Source: Saururus chinensis
Taxonomy: Eukaryota; Streptophyta; Magnoliopsida; Piperales; Saururaceae
Length of the DNA stretch: 64,000 nt
NCBI GenBank assembly: GCA_035235625.1
Contig: CP141142.1
Coordinates: 52,307,644 to 52,371,643 of the forward strand
Direction of reading: 5' to 3'
Shown here piece after piece: positions 1 to 12,424 of the stretch (positions are counted from its first letter, which is position 1; each line of letters starts with the position of its first letter). A model generated the notes under the pieces. It worked only from the letters and a program-made list of their open reading frames with translations, searched no databases and was not told the origin of the DNA. The translations under genes and the position numbers were made by a program.

Positions 1-969
<969 letters not shown>

Positions 970-1172
970 TTATAAATTTCATTCGAGTTCAAGTCGAGTT
1001 CGAGCCATGTTCGAGTTTTATTCAAGTCGAGTCGAGTAGAGCTAGGTATGCTTGAGCTCGACTAAAAAATATTTGAGTTCAAGTTGAGTTAGAGCCGAGC
1101 CACTTCGAGTCGAGCCATATTCGAGTTGAGGCACCCTTGCTCGGCAAGATGGCTTGACTCGTTAGCACCCCT
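970..1172. mobile_element. Terminus of a Mutator-like (MULE) non-autonomous element
   Basis: The segment is built of degenerate tcgagttcgag-type motifs and ends in ctcgttagcacccct. This matches the right ends of the two longer elements in this window (56448-56670 and 26520-26699), which finish in gttagcagcctt and gttaccagcctt. I did not find the opposite end, so it is a fragment or its partner is outside the window. Family assignment rests on the 9-bp target duplication of the copy at 52866-56670. Confidence 0.6.
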
Positions 1173-3327
1173 AATTGCATACTCCAAAAGTTATAATGTC
1201 TAATTCCGACTTGGACATTACAAACTTAGAGTCATATTCTACTTGCAATTTGGGGTGGCTATTTGCGCTTAAGCAAACTCGTATACATTTATGTAGCCTG
1301 CTTGCTGCTGCTTTTGTTCGCCAACTTCTCTAACATACCATATCGAACATGGAGTTAGACTCGTAGTAGGATTCTGCTAATGTCTTAATTTGTCCAATTT
1401 TGGTGGCAACCATGTCATTTCATAGTACAATGTCATCCCTTCCCTTCGTTGAACTGGAAGCATTTTTTATACATGGTAGGCCTTTTTATTTAAGATTGAT
1501 GGCGCAAATGTTAGTATAAATAATACTAATGCCAATGTATGCTAGCGTGTGCACCATCGATCTCATGGATGAAAAACTCTCATGCGCGGCTTACACTAGG
1601 TTCATTGTGAGTTGGGAGCATAAAAAATGCTTTCCTTTATAGGATCTCCCCTAGAAGTTTATTTTATTATCTATAAATAAATTATAGAATGTATCTATAT
1701 GCACTCCAATAATCCCCTCAATACTCCATTTTACTTATAAATTCATTATGCGGTTTATGCGGTTATTAGGGTACTGAGGGGATTATTGAGAAACATATAG
1801 ATGAATTCTAAATTATATTTTTTATTCAAACATGAACACAAGTATTGCACCAATCCCCCAAGTCGATGACCTTGCACCGACTCTACCTCTAGTATTGCCT
1901 CTCAGCTAAGCTTCCTTGTAGGCAACCACTCTCTAACTGGTCCTGCTTCTTACTACTACCACATGACTGTAATACCGAGGGAAAGGGCTGTGAGCAACAA
2001 TGTTTTGGCACTTTTGGCCTATGGAAAATTGTAACCTTTCTAATCGTTGCTAGGTCTTTACCAGAAGGACAAGAAGGTGGTGCTTTTGGCGACATCCCAA
2101 AGAGTGGCATTTCTGGCAGTAAGAGTTGGTATGTCTATACATGTGGACCCCATTAGAAACCAAAATGTTATGAAAGAAAATGAATAATCACTTGGAAATG
2201 AAAATTTATTTTGATTAATTAAAACTTAAATTTGGAATTAGTTATTAGTGGGTGGGGGGTGTCATTTTATCAGTTTTCCTTTTATAGGAATGGTCATCAT
2301 GAGGCTATAGATATATGTGTACGTAGTCCTTTCACTTGCTTATCAATTTGAAAGTTCTTCATCTATTTTTGTAAAGGAGAATGAAGAAGAGATATTATTT
2401 ATATTTAGTAGATTTTTTCAAATATTCTTTTTATCTCAAATTAATAGCTCTATTTAATTTTTTAAAATAAATTAATTTTAGTTCACTTTAAAAAATTAAA
2501 GAGAGACAATAATATAGGACAGAGAAAATATATTAAGTAAAGAAGGCAAGCCTCTTGTTTATAAATTTTATTTTATTTACCTTATGCTTTATCCATAAGT
2601 GATGAAGTTATAAATTTATATATACATCTACTCATAACCTCTTTTTGGTGCAACTAGGTCATCCTTCCAATGTTGCAGTCAAGCAGTGGGGTCGGGCCAA
2701 GGAAGAGGATGGTGGGCATTGGGTGTGGAACTGCTCCTCAAGCTACGTAGTGAATACCTCTATCCACTCTTTAATAAGTTCTAATGGTTTCGACGTCTTT
2801 GAAAAGTAAAATCAGGTGTTAATAGAGTATATGAGAACATATGTATGGACCCAACCACGCAGTAAAACGGTTCCATCCGATGCCTTCTCGGGAAGGAGGT
2901 GCGGGAACGAGTGGGGTAAAGTAAGTTATGGGAATAAATTTGTTTTATGTCTGAGTGTAAGTGGGAATGTGGGATACTCTAAAAAAATCATCTGGGTACA
3001 CAATAAAACAGGTAAGTAATTAAAGAACATTTCGGGGGTATACATAGACGCGTTCTTACAAATACAAATAAGATTGAGTCGTTCATCTTAATTATCAGTC
3101 CTTACTTCAGGTTGTTTCAATTTACAATTTACAAGAAAACAAGAGTGAGAGTGAGAGTGAGAGAGAGAGAGAGAGAGATCAAAGTGAAATATGTTTACAT
3201 ACCTGAAGAAGATGCAGGTAGATGATCAGGAGCAACAGCAACTGTTAGCGTGAATCCATGGAGCGTAATAGACGTAGCTGTTCCATATCCATCCATGATC
3301 AGTACATGACCCGAACGGTGAACACAA
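1173..3327. other. Intergenic DNA downstream of the mTERF gene
   Basis: No gene is supported. The small open frames at 1889-2110 (minus) and 2816-3019 (plus) have no recognisable motif. A GA-rich microsatellite at 3142-3179 lies close to the 3' end of the mTERF gene, and the stretch 3180-3327 probably includes its 3'UTR. Confidence 0.5.
3142..3179. repeat. (GA)n microsatellite with GTGA variants
   Basis: Direct reading shows gagtgagagtgaga repeats running into pure GA. It lies about 150 bp beyond the stop codon of the mTERF gene. Confidence 0.9.
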
Positions 3328-4266
3328 TTAGCAATGCCTCTTTCCATCCAGCAATTCATTAAACTCCTGATCGCTGCTTTTCAACATCAAAGCGAGAGGC
3401 AGTTTCACCCGTCTCTCCACCGTCTCCCTGTGTCTAGGCATGATCCTCTTCTCCAAGCTGAACCCGAAGTACTGGGGGAAGCCCTTGAGCTCCAGGAGGG
3501 TGCCATCCATCTCGTTCATGTAGTACCCGAACTTGGGCTTGAAGTTGTTCTCGACGCTGAAGGTGAAGAGGCCGGGGCAGCGGAGCACCATGCCCACCGC
3601 CTCCGCCCGCGAGTACCCAAGGCTGACCAGGCAATCCAGTTTGGGCATGAGCGTCTTCTCCACGTTGGAGACAAGGAGGATGGAGTCTTGGTAGGCCAGG
3701 GCCTCCCGGTCCTTGAATCCGAGGCGCTGCAGATAAAAGAGGGCAGGCTTGAGCTGGTCTCTGACGCTGCAGGCCAGAAGGCGGGGGCACTTATTGATGG
3801 CCTTCCTGAAGTTAGATTCTGGGACGCGGAGATCCTGGGAGAGAAAGATAAAGACGGGGGCAAGGTGGGTTTGGACGTCGGAGGTGAGGACGGAGGGGCA
3901 CATGCCGAAGATGCGGGCGAGGTCCTTGTGGTGGATGCCCTTGGATCGGAGGAAGGTGACGACGGAGTGGATGGAGGGAAGAGAAGCGGCGTGGAGGGAA
4001 GGGTTGAGGGAGAGGGCGCGGCCGGAGTCGACGCCCATGATCTCGAGGCATAGGATCTTCTCCTTGAACTGGAGGGAGAGGGCGGCGGCCGCATCTGAAG
4101 AGAGGTGGCGATGGAGACAATTGCCATTGCTGCTACTACCGCGATGGCGATGGAGGAGCTGATTATTAGTGGGTTTGGTGGAGAGGGTAGTGGCAGTGGT
4201 TGTAGTTTTAGTAGTAGGGGTGGAGGGCTGGGGAGTAGTGAGGCAGAGGGAGTGGAGTGGTGGCAT
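3328..4266 (-). CDS. MTEF1: mTERF family transcription termination factor, MTEF1/SOLDAT10-like, chloroplast
   Basis: This is a single-exon gene for a nucleic-acid-binding helical-repeat protein of the mitochondrial/plastid transcription termination factor family. From the start I prefer it has 312 residues: a Ser/Thr/Pro-rich N-terminus of about 65 residues that looks like a plastid transit peptide, then tandem mTERF repeats. The repeats show recurring Pro-containing motifs (FGMCPSVL, NKCPRLLA, LRCPGLFTF) and end in the family-typical FPQYFGFSLEKRI block. I recognise the closest relative as the short Arabidopsis mTERF called SOLDAT10 or EMB93, a plastid protein linked to plastid gene expression. 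That is from memory of the family, not from a search. The frame is open upstream to another ATG at 4458, which would add 64 very basic residues that look unlike a transit peptide. I therefore place the start at 4266. Several long open frames on both strands here are GC-rich shadows. The gene is more GC-rich than its surroundings. Confidence 0.85.
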   Translation of the reverse strand: MPPLHSLCLTTPQPSTPTTKTTTTATTLSTKPTNNQLLHRHRGSSSNGNCLHRHLSSDAAAALSLQFKEKILCLEIMGVDSGRALSLNPSLHAASLPSIHSVVTFLRSKGIHHKDLARIFGMCPSVLTSDVQTHLAPVFIFLSQDLRVPESNFRKAINKCPRLLACSVRDQLKPALFYLQRLGFKDREALAYQDSILLVSNVEKTLMPKLDCLVSLGYSRAEAVGMVLRCPGLFTFSVENNFKPKFGYYMNEMDGTLLELKGFPQYFGFSLEKRIMPRHRETVERRVKLPLALMLKSSDQEFNELLDGKRHC

Positions 4267-4458
4267 TCTTAAATCTCGTGGACTGATCGATCCAGAGCCC
4301 TTGCAATGGCAGCCTCTCCTGATCCGCTTCTGCTTAGAGTTAGGCCGGACCCCTCGCTGCCGCTTGAGGGCGTTATCTGATTCCTTCCCACAATAGACGC
4401 GTGGCAAGGTTTGATTTGTGATACTTGGATTTCGTCCAAACCCCTTCACCTTAGCCAT

Positions 4459-5829
4459 TGGCTTTACGAGCTAACGGGGACCGGCCGGACCGGAGGCCCA
4501 CAGCACGGTAGGAGTGTCATTCAGCGCCAGCGACAAGACATATTTGTCCTGCGTCTGGCACTCCCACTCAGCTGATCTAAACCCCGGCCGGAGCGAATTA
4601 TAATCCCTTGTGAAGCTTTAATTGGTGAAATGATAACAACCAACCATACTGTTTATCACGTGGTCCTGTGAAAAAAAAAAAAAAACGCAAATGTTGTTTT
4701 TTCAAATGTCATTTTATATCTCACAAGCTACTTATGGTCTTCACCAGATACGTCCTGGTGAAACTTCATTAAGGAGATTAGAATTCAGCCGGAACTCTAT
4801 AAATGACTAGGGACGAGCTTCTCGCTTAGGTACAAGTCTATCCGGCTCTGGCTTTACCTCGAGGTCCGATAAACTCTATTAATTTTCTTAGGCTCTGTTT
4901 AGATGGGAAAAAGTGGAAAAAAGGAAAAAATAAAGTAAAAGAGAGAAAATTCAGGAAAAAAGGAATTAAGGGGATTTTTGAAAAAAATTTACTATTTAGT
5001 TGCACACATAAATAGAAAAAGGAAATATAATTTTTTATTTGGTTTAATATGATAGATCTTTAAAAAAATTATAAATTTATATATAAATAAAATAAATTTA
5101 TAAAATATTTTAATTAATTTATAATCAAGCATAACTGATAAATAGGGACTCGTTAATTGGAGGTACTGGGAAACCAATTTTAACTTGTTAAATAGATATC
5201 TCAAGCAACAATGTTTACTATAAAAGGGAATATTAATTGCATCTATGTGATACACAACCCTTTATGAGCTGAGGCGGAATAAGTTCATCACCTTTCTTTC
5301 TTTTTCCAAGAGAGTCATGTCATCTTATAAAACTAAAACTCATTCAATTTTGTAAAAGTCCATCTCAAATTAGTAGTTGTGAACACGTAAACACAAGAAA
5401 CGACTGCTTAAATGAGAACGAGACTTCTAAAACTGGGATCAACAATGGGACCATTAGAACATCTAATTTCTTCAATGCAGCATAAGTAAGACAAGCAAAG
5501 GTTGCATTGCAACAAATCATTGCAAGATATAAAAAAAACGAGAGGGTTTTTTCAGTCATCAGAAAGAGGCAAATAGAGCACCGATTTCTTCAAAACCCAA
5601 AAACTAAACATAAGAAAAATGTCAATAACCAACAACCAACATTTAGATATGGAAGAAAAAAAACCAGCAATTCAGCTTAGCTGCATTAATATCTGTCCAC
5701 AACAACTTCCATAGAAGCAGCAAAATCTCTCCGGAAAGGGAGGTGCTTGAGCAATAGCGGGAAGGGGTATCCAGAAGGTTGTAGAGTGGCCGGCCAGCGG
5801 AAGCTTTGGAGTAGGGGGAGGGTGCACTG
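4459..5829. other. Intergenic DNA upstream of the mTERF gene
   Basis: The first 200 bases (4459-4660) are the likely promoter and 5' leader of the minus-strand mTERF gene; I see no clear TATA box. Further on there is AT-rich DNA. A segment near 4890-4980 begins ggctctgttta and may be a MITE end, but I could not pair it. Open frames at 5365-5559 and 5672-5863 are not recognisable. Confidence 0.45.
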
Positions 5830-6437
5830 ATAAAAAAATCAACTTTACCAAAGATCTACACAATAATCATGCAAAACTATATCCAATTAGCAATAAAAAT
5901 GCATCTCATATAATCAATCAAAGGGAAATATCAAATATAGGAGAGCTGCACGTCCTCCACAAATCAGGTATTGCACACCAACCACAAGACCTAGAGGGGG
6001 GATTAGAGTTTACCTTTCTAATATACAGATCCCTCAACACCTTGCTTGGTTTGATGAAACTCAGCAATGAATCAGTCCGCTCAAGCTCCAAAACGACCCA
6101 ACAATGGAGTGGAGTGTCCTCCTTCCTTTCAGCCCGCCTAGAGCACCTTGGAGAGGGGATCGGAGGGGCGGCCAGCAGCTTCTCCCAATGGAGGAGTAGA
6201 CTGCATCAATGGAAGAACAAGTGGAAGAGAGAGAGAGGGGCGTCCCAATTGGGAAGAAGATATCTCAAGGGGTGGGGTGACCCTTCCTTATGGAATTAGA
6301 GAATATCCTCTCCCTTAATTACCCATTATTCTCCCACTTAATTACCCCCTACATACCATATATAGGCGGATCTTTATTAGGCTATCTCTTATGGGCTTTA
6401 GTGTGTGGGTTAATTCAAATGGGTCATGCTGATTACA
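5830..6437 (-). repeat. Dispersed repeat, left part (minus-strand copy; interrupted by a solo LTR)
   Basis: Read on the minus strand, this matches 46321-46930 on the plus strand in order and orientation, for example the block around gttgagggatct at 6020-6033 against gtgagggatct near 46709. The repeat continues on the other side of the inserted solo LTR as 8928-9340. Its character (start TGTAA, TATA-like tatataggc, GA-rich leader) suggests an LTR or LTR-like sequence. The second copy contains gggtatataaggg near 46414. Confidence 0.6.
6433..6437. repeat. Target site duplication (ttaca), left
   Basis: The five bases ttaca immediately precede the LTR start TGTGATGCC. They are repeated directly after the LTR end at 8923-8927. 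Confidence 0.85.
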
Positions 6438-6984
6438 TGTGATGCCCCGACCCGAAAACCGACCCGGGCCGGGGGTTCGAAAACGATGAAAACCAAACCC
6501 AGAACCGGGAGCGGCGCACTCTGAGTGCGAGAGTCTTCTCATTCCTCTACGCGCTACGGAACTTTAGCGCTCCATTGCACGTAAGCAAAAACTGGCCTAA
6601 TTATATAACTAATTCAGACCGGGCCAACGTTGCCTTGCCGTTGGTTGCCTACGTACATATCGGATAACATCCACGATGTTACTCCGATACGATCGGATCC
6701 GGACATAGTTCTGCCTATTGGCTACTACATACAACCGGTATACCAAAAATATATATGTATAAAATACGTATCTCCGAATATTTAATCGGAGTTATACAAA
6801 AACCCGATAAAACACCGGCAACACACATCTCGCTCTATCATAGAGACGAGCACCACACGACCACCACAACATGCCTCACTCTATCCCAGAGCAAGACCAT
6901 CACATTCACATGTCTCGCTCCATCACTGAGCCGAGACCACATGCATCACACGTCTCGCTATATTACTTAGCCGAGACCAAACAC

Positions 6985-7690
6985 ACACACAACATGTCTC
7001 TCTCTAACCCAGAGTGAGACGGCACACATCATGACATATAAGCATAACATATCATAATATAAACACACGCACAACCCGTCTCTCTCTAACCCAAAGTGAG
7101 ACGACACACATCATGGCATATAAGCACATATCATGACATATAAGCATAACATATCATAATATAAACACACGCACAACCCGTCTCTCTCCAACCCAGAGTG
7201 AGACGACACACTTCAAGGCATATCATATCATAAACACATGCACAACCCGTCTCTCTCCAACCCAGAGCGAGACGGCACACTTCAAGGCATATCATATCAT
7301 AAACACACGCACAACCCGTCTCTCTCTAACCCAGAGCGAGACGGTACACATCATGGCATATAAGCATAGCATATCATAGTATAAACACACGCACAACCCG
7401 TTTCTCTCTAACCCAGAGCGAGATGGCACACATCATGGCATATAAACATAGCATGTCATAATATGAACATATGCACAACCCGTCTCTCCCTAACCTAGAG
7501 CGAGACGACACACATCATGACATATAAGCATAGCATATCATAATATGAACACACGCACAACCCGTCTCTCCCTAACCCAGAGCGAGACGACACACATCAT
7601 GGCATATAAGCATAGCATATCATAATATAAACACACGCACAACCCGTCTCTCTCTAACCTAGAGCGAGACGGCACACATCATGGCATAAG
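6985..7690. repeat. Tandem array of about 75-100-bp units with an internal hairpin
   Basis: About eight to nine units carry the motif CGTCTCTCTCTAACCCAGAG followed by GAGACG, then cacacatcatggcatataag. CGTCTC and GAGACG are inverted, so every unit can form a short stem-loop. The second LTR copy has the same array with only about three clear units (57900-58110). Confidence 0.85.
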
Positions 7691-8352
7691 CACAACATAT
7701 CATGGCCTAAAAAGCATATGTCGTTCTATAATTAAAATAGGAGGTAAGAAACTCTTACTCCCCTGATGTCTCACGAGGTAGCGATATTCGGGATGCTCGT
7801 TTCTGGGTGTCCTCCCCTTCAAATCCGGAGACAGCGGACAGAGCCTCCTCTAGCCTCCATACGTTCATTGCCTTGCACCGAAAGACGACCCGACCAACTC
7901 TCCCCTTTCCCAGAGACTTCTCATTTTTTGCGCCCGTGGGCAGTGGACAGAACCTCCCCTACTCATGGTGTTCCTCACACATCGTGGCCCTTCGGTAGAG
8001 AATGAAGCCTCCCCTACTTCGGGCCACTTCTCTTGATTTGGCCCGGTAACGAAGGACAAAGCCTCCTCTCTCACCGGGCCATCTCTCTCTCTCTCTCTCT
8101 TGGGGTAGGAGGGTGGCGGACAGAGCCTCCTCTTGCCCTGGGTCATTTCTCCCTTATTTGAGTGCCAACTAGAGGAATGGACCATGCAATTGCGTAGATC
8201 ACCCTCGAATTAGCTAGGAACGCCTCAAGAATGACTCGAATCGGACTTAAAATGAGTGAGAAACAAAGAATAGAAGTTTCTGAACGTGAGAGAGAAATGG
8301 GAAAATGTGGGAGAGAATTCTTCCCCTTCCTCCCTCTGGATGCCGTAGGTGG

Positions 8353-8360
8353 TATTTATA
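8353..8360 (+). promoter_or_regulatory. TATA-like box of the solo LTR
   Basis: The motif tatttata occurs at the same relative place in the second LTR copy (58720-58727), which suggests a conserved retrotransposon core promoter. Inference from conservation only. Confidence 0.45.
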
Positions 8361-8394
8361 GAAAAACTAGAGGGATGTGAGGCTGACACATGTC

Positions 8395-8560
8395 AATCTT
8401 ATCTGCTTCGTCAGCAATCCTATCTGCTTGCATCATCAATCTTATCTGCTTCGTCATTAATCCTATCCGCTTGTGTCATCAATCCTATCCGCTTCGTCAG
8501 CAATCCTATCCGTTTTGTCGTCAGTCTTATCCACTGTGTCATCAATCCTATCCAGAAAGA
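8395..8560. repeat. Minisatellite of tcaatcctatccgcttcg-type units
   Basis: Roughly seven or eight imperfect units of 21-25 bases, each containing aatcctatc[ct]gctt. It lies within the solo LTR. The second copy of this LTR has a different, very GC-rich block at the same place. Confidence 0.85.
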
Positions 8561-8922
8561 TATTATTTTATTCAAATAATATCCTGACCTCAAAACGCGA
8601 TAACTTCCAACCTTGACGTTGGAATCGCACGCTCTTGATACTGATGGACTCGTGTTGGCGAGCCCTTCAAAATAAGACCACACATGGGTAGGTTATCCTG
8701 CACTTTTTGAATGGGCCCCGCCCATGCAGCACGCTTCCCGAGGCCATAGCTTTTGCTCCCGACCCCCGTTTTGCGCATTCTTCGATTCGTCACGCTCATT
8801 ACTCTGAGCTCTACCCAAATACAGGGGTTTCATCCTTTGAAACCCCTGACACTTAATAAAAAATTTATCGAATTACCCTTAACCCACCCGGGTTAAGCGT
8901 AATCGAAAAATGGGTCGTTACA

Positions 8923-8927
8923 TTACA
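8923..8927. repeat. Target site duplication (ttaca), right
   Basis: Perfect match to 6433-6437, directly after the LTR end. Confidence 0.85.
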
Positions 8928-9340
8928 TCCTTCCAGTTTCACTTGAGGGTCTACCACAACGTAAGCAGGCTCTGTACCCACAAAGCCCGTGGAGGCCTGG
9001 ACCCCCTGCACACAGTCAAGCCCGCGACAAGGTCGACCCCTCGCTAATCACACGGGTCCCACCCTCAACACATAATTTGCACGTCTGGGCCCCACAATGT
9101 ATAAATGCACACCTAGATGTATGTCTAGTGTACATGTGTGACATATGTGGGTCCCACTCGAATTATGTGTAACGAAGGCACATGTGGGGTCGGCAAGGCC
9201 GCCCCCACCACCCTTGGACCCTGTGACCCATACCGGCTCACCCAGACCGCAACATCATTGGATCAAACCGGGCTCGAGCCCATACCATGGTCCAACAAAG
9301 GCGGGTCTTTGAGCCCAATAGAAGGCCAAAAGTCTTCTTC
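8928..9340 (-). repeat. Dispersed repeat, right part of the interrupted copy
   Basis: This matches the reverse complement of 45940-46320: shared blocks include aagcccgtggaggc, cgaattatgtgtaacgaagg, cacccttggaccctgtg and cataccatggtccaac. Together with 5830-6437 it forms one repeat copy split by the solo LTR at 6438-8922. Confidence 0.65.
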
Positions 9341-10107
9341 AAACATGGAAGGAGAAGAGTTGTTGAGCCTTTTTTTATGGAGCTGAAATTGTACGAGGTC
9401 GACGCCCTCGCTGCAATAAACCTATTGCACACAAATCATCAATTTTCTACTTCAGATGTTGAATGAGATGGTGGCTTGCCATGACAATGAAGACTCAAGC
9501 TTGCTGATGTTCTTGGTGCCGGAGATAGTGACGACAGCCTCCCTACTAGCGGTAATAACGAGATAGGGCGGTGAGCAGCGAGCTGGCTAGCCCTATGCCA
9601 AGGGAGTAGCATTGGAAAGAGAATGGAAAAGGGCATGAATTTCCTTCTTCACCGCCATATATAAACTCACTGTTTCGTTCTTCACGAAGCCTCAACCAGT
9701 GGATTTTCTCCCAAAATCCACGGGTTTAGGGGTGGAAAATTTTGAGCCTCCGTTTCCATGCTCTTTCTCCTGCTTTCCGCCTTACTTTCTTTTTCCACGT
9801 TTTACCAAACGAGGGAAATTGATGGATTTTAAATAGAATCTTTTACTTTCTCTCGCTTTCTCTCAATCCAAACAGAGCCTTAGTTTTCACGTTTGCCTTC
9901 CTCATTCTTTCAATCTCGTCTTCCTATAAGTTGCCGTAATACACTCCTGCGCTTGAGTTGAGTTCCTCACCATTGACATGTCTAGTGTTTCCAAATCCTA
10001 CTCCTCCTGCCTACCATAAGCAACTTTTAGAACCAATCTTCCCACCAATCGCATGCTTGGCTTTATCCCCAATATATGTCCTCTTTCATTCTATCATCAT
10101 CTTTGTG
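9341..10107. other. Intergenic DNA, possible MITE remnant
   Basis: No gene is supported. The end of the stretch (about 9700-9892) resembles a MITE: its reverse complement begins aaggctctgtttggattgag, close to the ggctctgttta near 4890. I could not define both ends. Confidence 0.35.
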
Positions 10108-10112
10108 TAATT
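10108..10112. repeat. Target site duplication of copia element (taatt), left
   Basis: taatt directly precedes the LTR end TGTCGG (plus-strand reading) and is repeated at 12579-12583. Confidence 0.8.
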
Positions 10113-10379
10113 TGTCGGAATAGATTGAGTAATGGAGAAATAGAGAAATATAAGGTATATAATAAAAAAATCAAGCTTTTACTATTTGAAAGATGAAGAG
10201 CAAATGGGAGAAGAACACTTTGTTTCACTATTTCACTGTTTTTACTCTAGCTGAAACATTGTTACTGTAGTAGTGGCTACTATAGCAAATCAAGACCCTC
10301 ATAAACAATGGGCTAAGTTATACTATCTAAAGGCCATATAAGACGTAAAAATCATAAGTTATACCCTTGTATTTTAACA
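10113..10379 (-). repeat. Copia 3' LTR (complete, 267 bp)
   Basis: Read on the minus strand it begins TGTTAAAATAC right after the polypurine tract and ends CCGACA before the target duplication. Its inner part matches 12425-12578. Confidence 0.85.
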
Positions 10380-10386
10380 CCCCCTC

Positions 10387-12400
10387 TTACTTTGTAATTT
10401 TTATAAGGTTTCTAAAGTAAATAAACTTTTTAATTGCTACTATCTTAATAAATACATCTTCTAATTGATCATTGGTCTTGATAAACTTCAACTCAACTTC
10501 ACCTTTCTCTGCTAGCTCTCTTATATAGTGATGCCTCAACATAATGTGCTTTGTCCTTTTAAGAAAGATTGGCTTTTTAGTCATTCAAATGGTCGACATA
10601 TTGTCATAAAAAATTGTTATTGGATATGCTTGCTCACACTTGAGATCTTTAAGAATTCTTCCTAGCTAAACCAGTGCACATGATGCACTTAAAAATGAAA
10701 TGTACTCAGCTTCAGCAGATAAGAGAGCAACGGTGTCTTACTTCTTTAATGACCATAATATTACTTTGCTTCCCAAAGTAAAAATGTAACTAAAAGTGTT
10801 TCTTCTATCATCAAGATAACTAGCTTAAACATGATAAAAAAAAGCCAATCAATTCACTTTCTTTTTCATATTCATATTATAGCTCAAAATTATTTATTCC
10901 TTTCACATACCTCAAAATTCTCTTTGTCGCCTCAAAATAAGTTTTACTTGGTTTACTCATTTACCTGGCAACAATGCTCGTACAATACACAATATTAGAT
11001 TTGTCAAGTAGATCAATGAACCAATAAAACTTCTATAAGCTAATTCATCCACCAACTTGCATTCATCATCTTTTGACAAATTCTCATTCATAGTCATGTC
11101 AGTAACCATTTCTTTGCAAACAATCCAATTAAACTTTTTCAACAAACCATCAACATACTTATCTTGATATAAGAATATTTCACATTCTTTTTGTTTCACT
11201 TGAATCCTAAGTAAATATGTCATAAGTCCCAAATTGGTCAACTCATATTTTCTATTCATAGCGTACTTGAATTCTTTGATCATCCTCAGACTATTGCCAA
11301 TATAAAGGCAAATAATGTTAAAATCATACAACATTCTTTCTTTGCACAGAGGGATGATTCATTTGGGCTTTTTTAGAGCTTGGAGGTTATTTGAATCTAT
11401 AGAGGGCTTTGTGGAGTTTGTAAACTTTTCATTCTTTACCTTTGACTTTGCATCCTTGTGGTTGTTTAACATAAACCTCTTCTTCAAGTTCTCAATTCAA
11501 AAAAACTAATTTGACATCAAATTGAAATACTTGTAATTTTAATTGAGCGACAAGTGCAAGTACAATTCTTATAGTTTCCATTCTTGCAATGGGAGTATAA
11601 GTTTTATTGAGGTAAATTCCGGGTTGTTGTGCATGTCCTTTTCAAACTAGCCTTGCTTTGTGTTTTTAAATTGAGTCATCTTCATTGAAATTTATTTTAT
11701 ACACCCATTTCAAGTCAATCACATTTTTGACTTGAGGTTTATCAACTGAATTCCATGTCTTATTCTTCTCAATTATATTCATCTTATTATCCATTACTTC
11801 TATCTAAACTTCTTTTTTTGAAGTATCTTTAAATTTTGTTTGATCACAAGAAAAAAATGCAACATCACATTCATCATAAATTTCTTGAAGTGAGCATATC
11901 TTTCTTGGAGGTGAATTACTATCCATATTGTTTGAACTAATTATCCATATGTTTAAATCTTGTGTTGAGTCATGGTGTGAGTGAAGAGAGCCATGTTCTT
12001 GTGATTGTGAACTACTTGATGTTTGATGACTTGATAAAGCCTCTTCTTTCTCATCTTTTACATACATTTTTTAAAATCCACCATTATTTCTTCAAAATTT
12101 CATGAGCCTTCTTCATTAAAGACCACATCTCTTGATATCACTAATTCTTTAATTTTATGATTAAAAAGTTTATAAACTTTGGATTCTTTAATATATCCAA
12201 CGAAAATATATTTTCATCCTTTCTCATCAAACTTGCTTATCTTTTGTGTATAAATGTGAGTATGAGCAATGCATTCAAACATTTAAAAGTAACTTACTTG
12301 TGGTTTTCTCTTTTGTCATGCCTCATATAGTATCATGTTTTGGACCACATTTGTTGGAGACTTATTAATGATGTAAATGATCATATTAATGGCTTCCGCC
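10387..12400 (-). pseudogene. Copia pol remnant (integrase, reverse transcriptase, RNase H)
   Basis: On the minus strand the translation begins near 12400 with the integrase C-terminal region (motifs resembling SPTNVVQNM, KPQVS, KFDEKG, ISRDVVFNEEGS). It continues with a Ser-rich linker and then reverse transcriptase (10957-11334), with the block MIKEFKYAMNRKYELTNLG followed by YVDGLLKKFN and YRSFIGSLIYLTN. It ends with the RNase H tail at 10387-10584 (KHIMLRHHYIRELAEKGEVE). These are standard Ty1/copia pol signatures. Many in-frame stops and missing segments show it is inactive. The transposition machinery would have made and integrated cDNA of the parent element. Confidence 0.88.
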
Positions 12401-12424
12401 TATAATTATTTTGAAACATAGTGA

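Larger units (their letters stand above)
6438..8922 (+). mobile_element. Solo LTR of a Ty3/gypsy-type retrotransposon (family 1, copy 1)
   Basis: It starts TGTGATGCCCCGACC and ends GGGTCGTTACA, giving TG...CA ends with a perfect 5-bp target duplication ttaca. No internal gag-pol lies beside it, so it is a solo LTR of 2485 bp left by recombination between two LTRs. A diverged second copy is at 57269-59335. Shared landmarks, in order, are the CCCGGGCCGGGGG block near the start, a tandem hairpin array, a pyrimidine-rich block with repeated tctctc, a tatttata box at 8353-8360, and the gggccccgcccatg block near 8715. The plus orientation follows the tatttata box and the second copy, which precedes a plus-strand gag-pol. 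Confidence 0.85.

Noticed and set aside
3334-4162. Several long open frames overlapping the mTERF gene
   Set aside because: They are shadow frames of a GC-rich coding sequence; only the minus-strand frame ending at 3328 shows family motifs.
6985-7690. Regular repeats that might suggest a CRISPR array
   Set aside because: Units are directly adjacent variants without unique spacers, and lie in a plant LTR; it is a tandem repeat.
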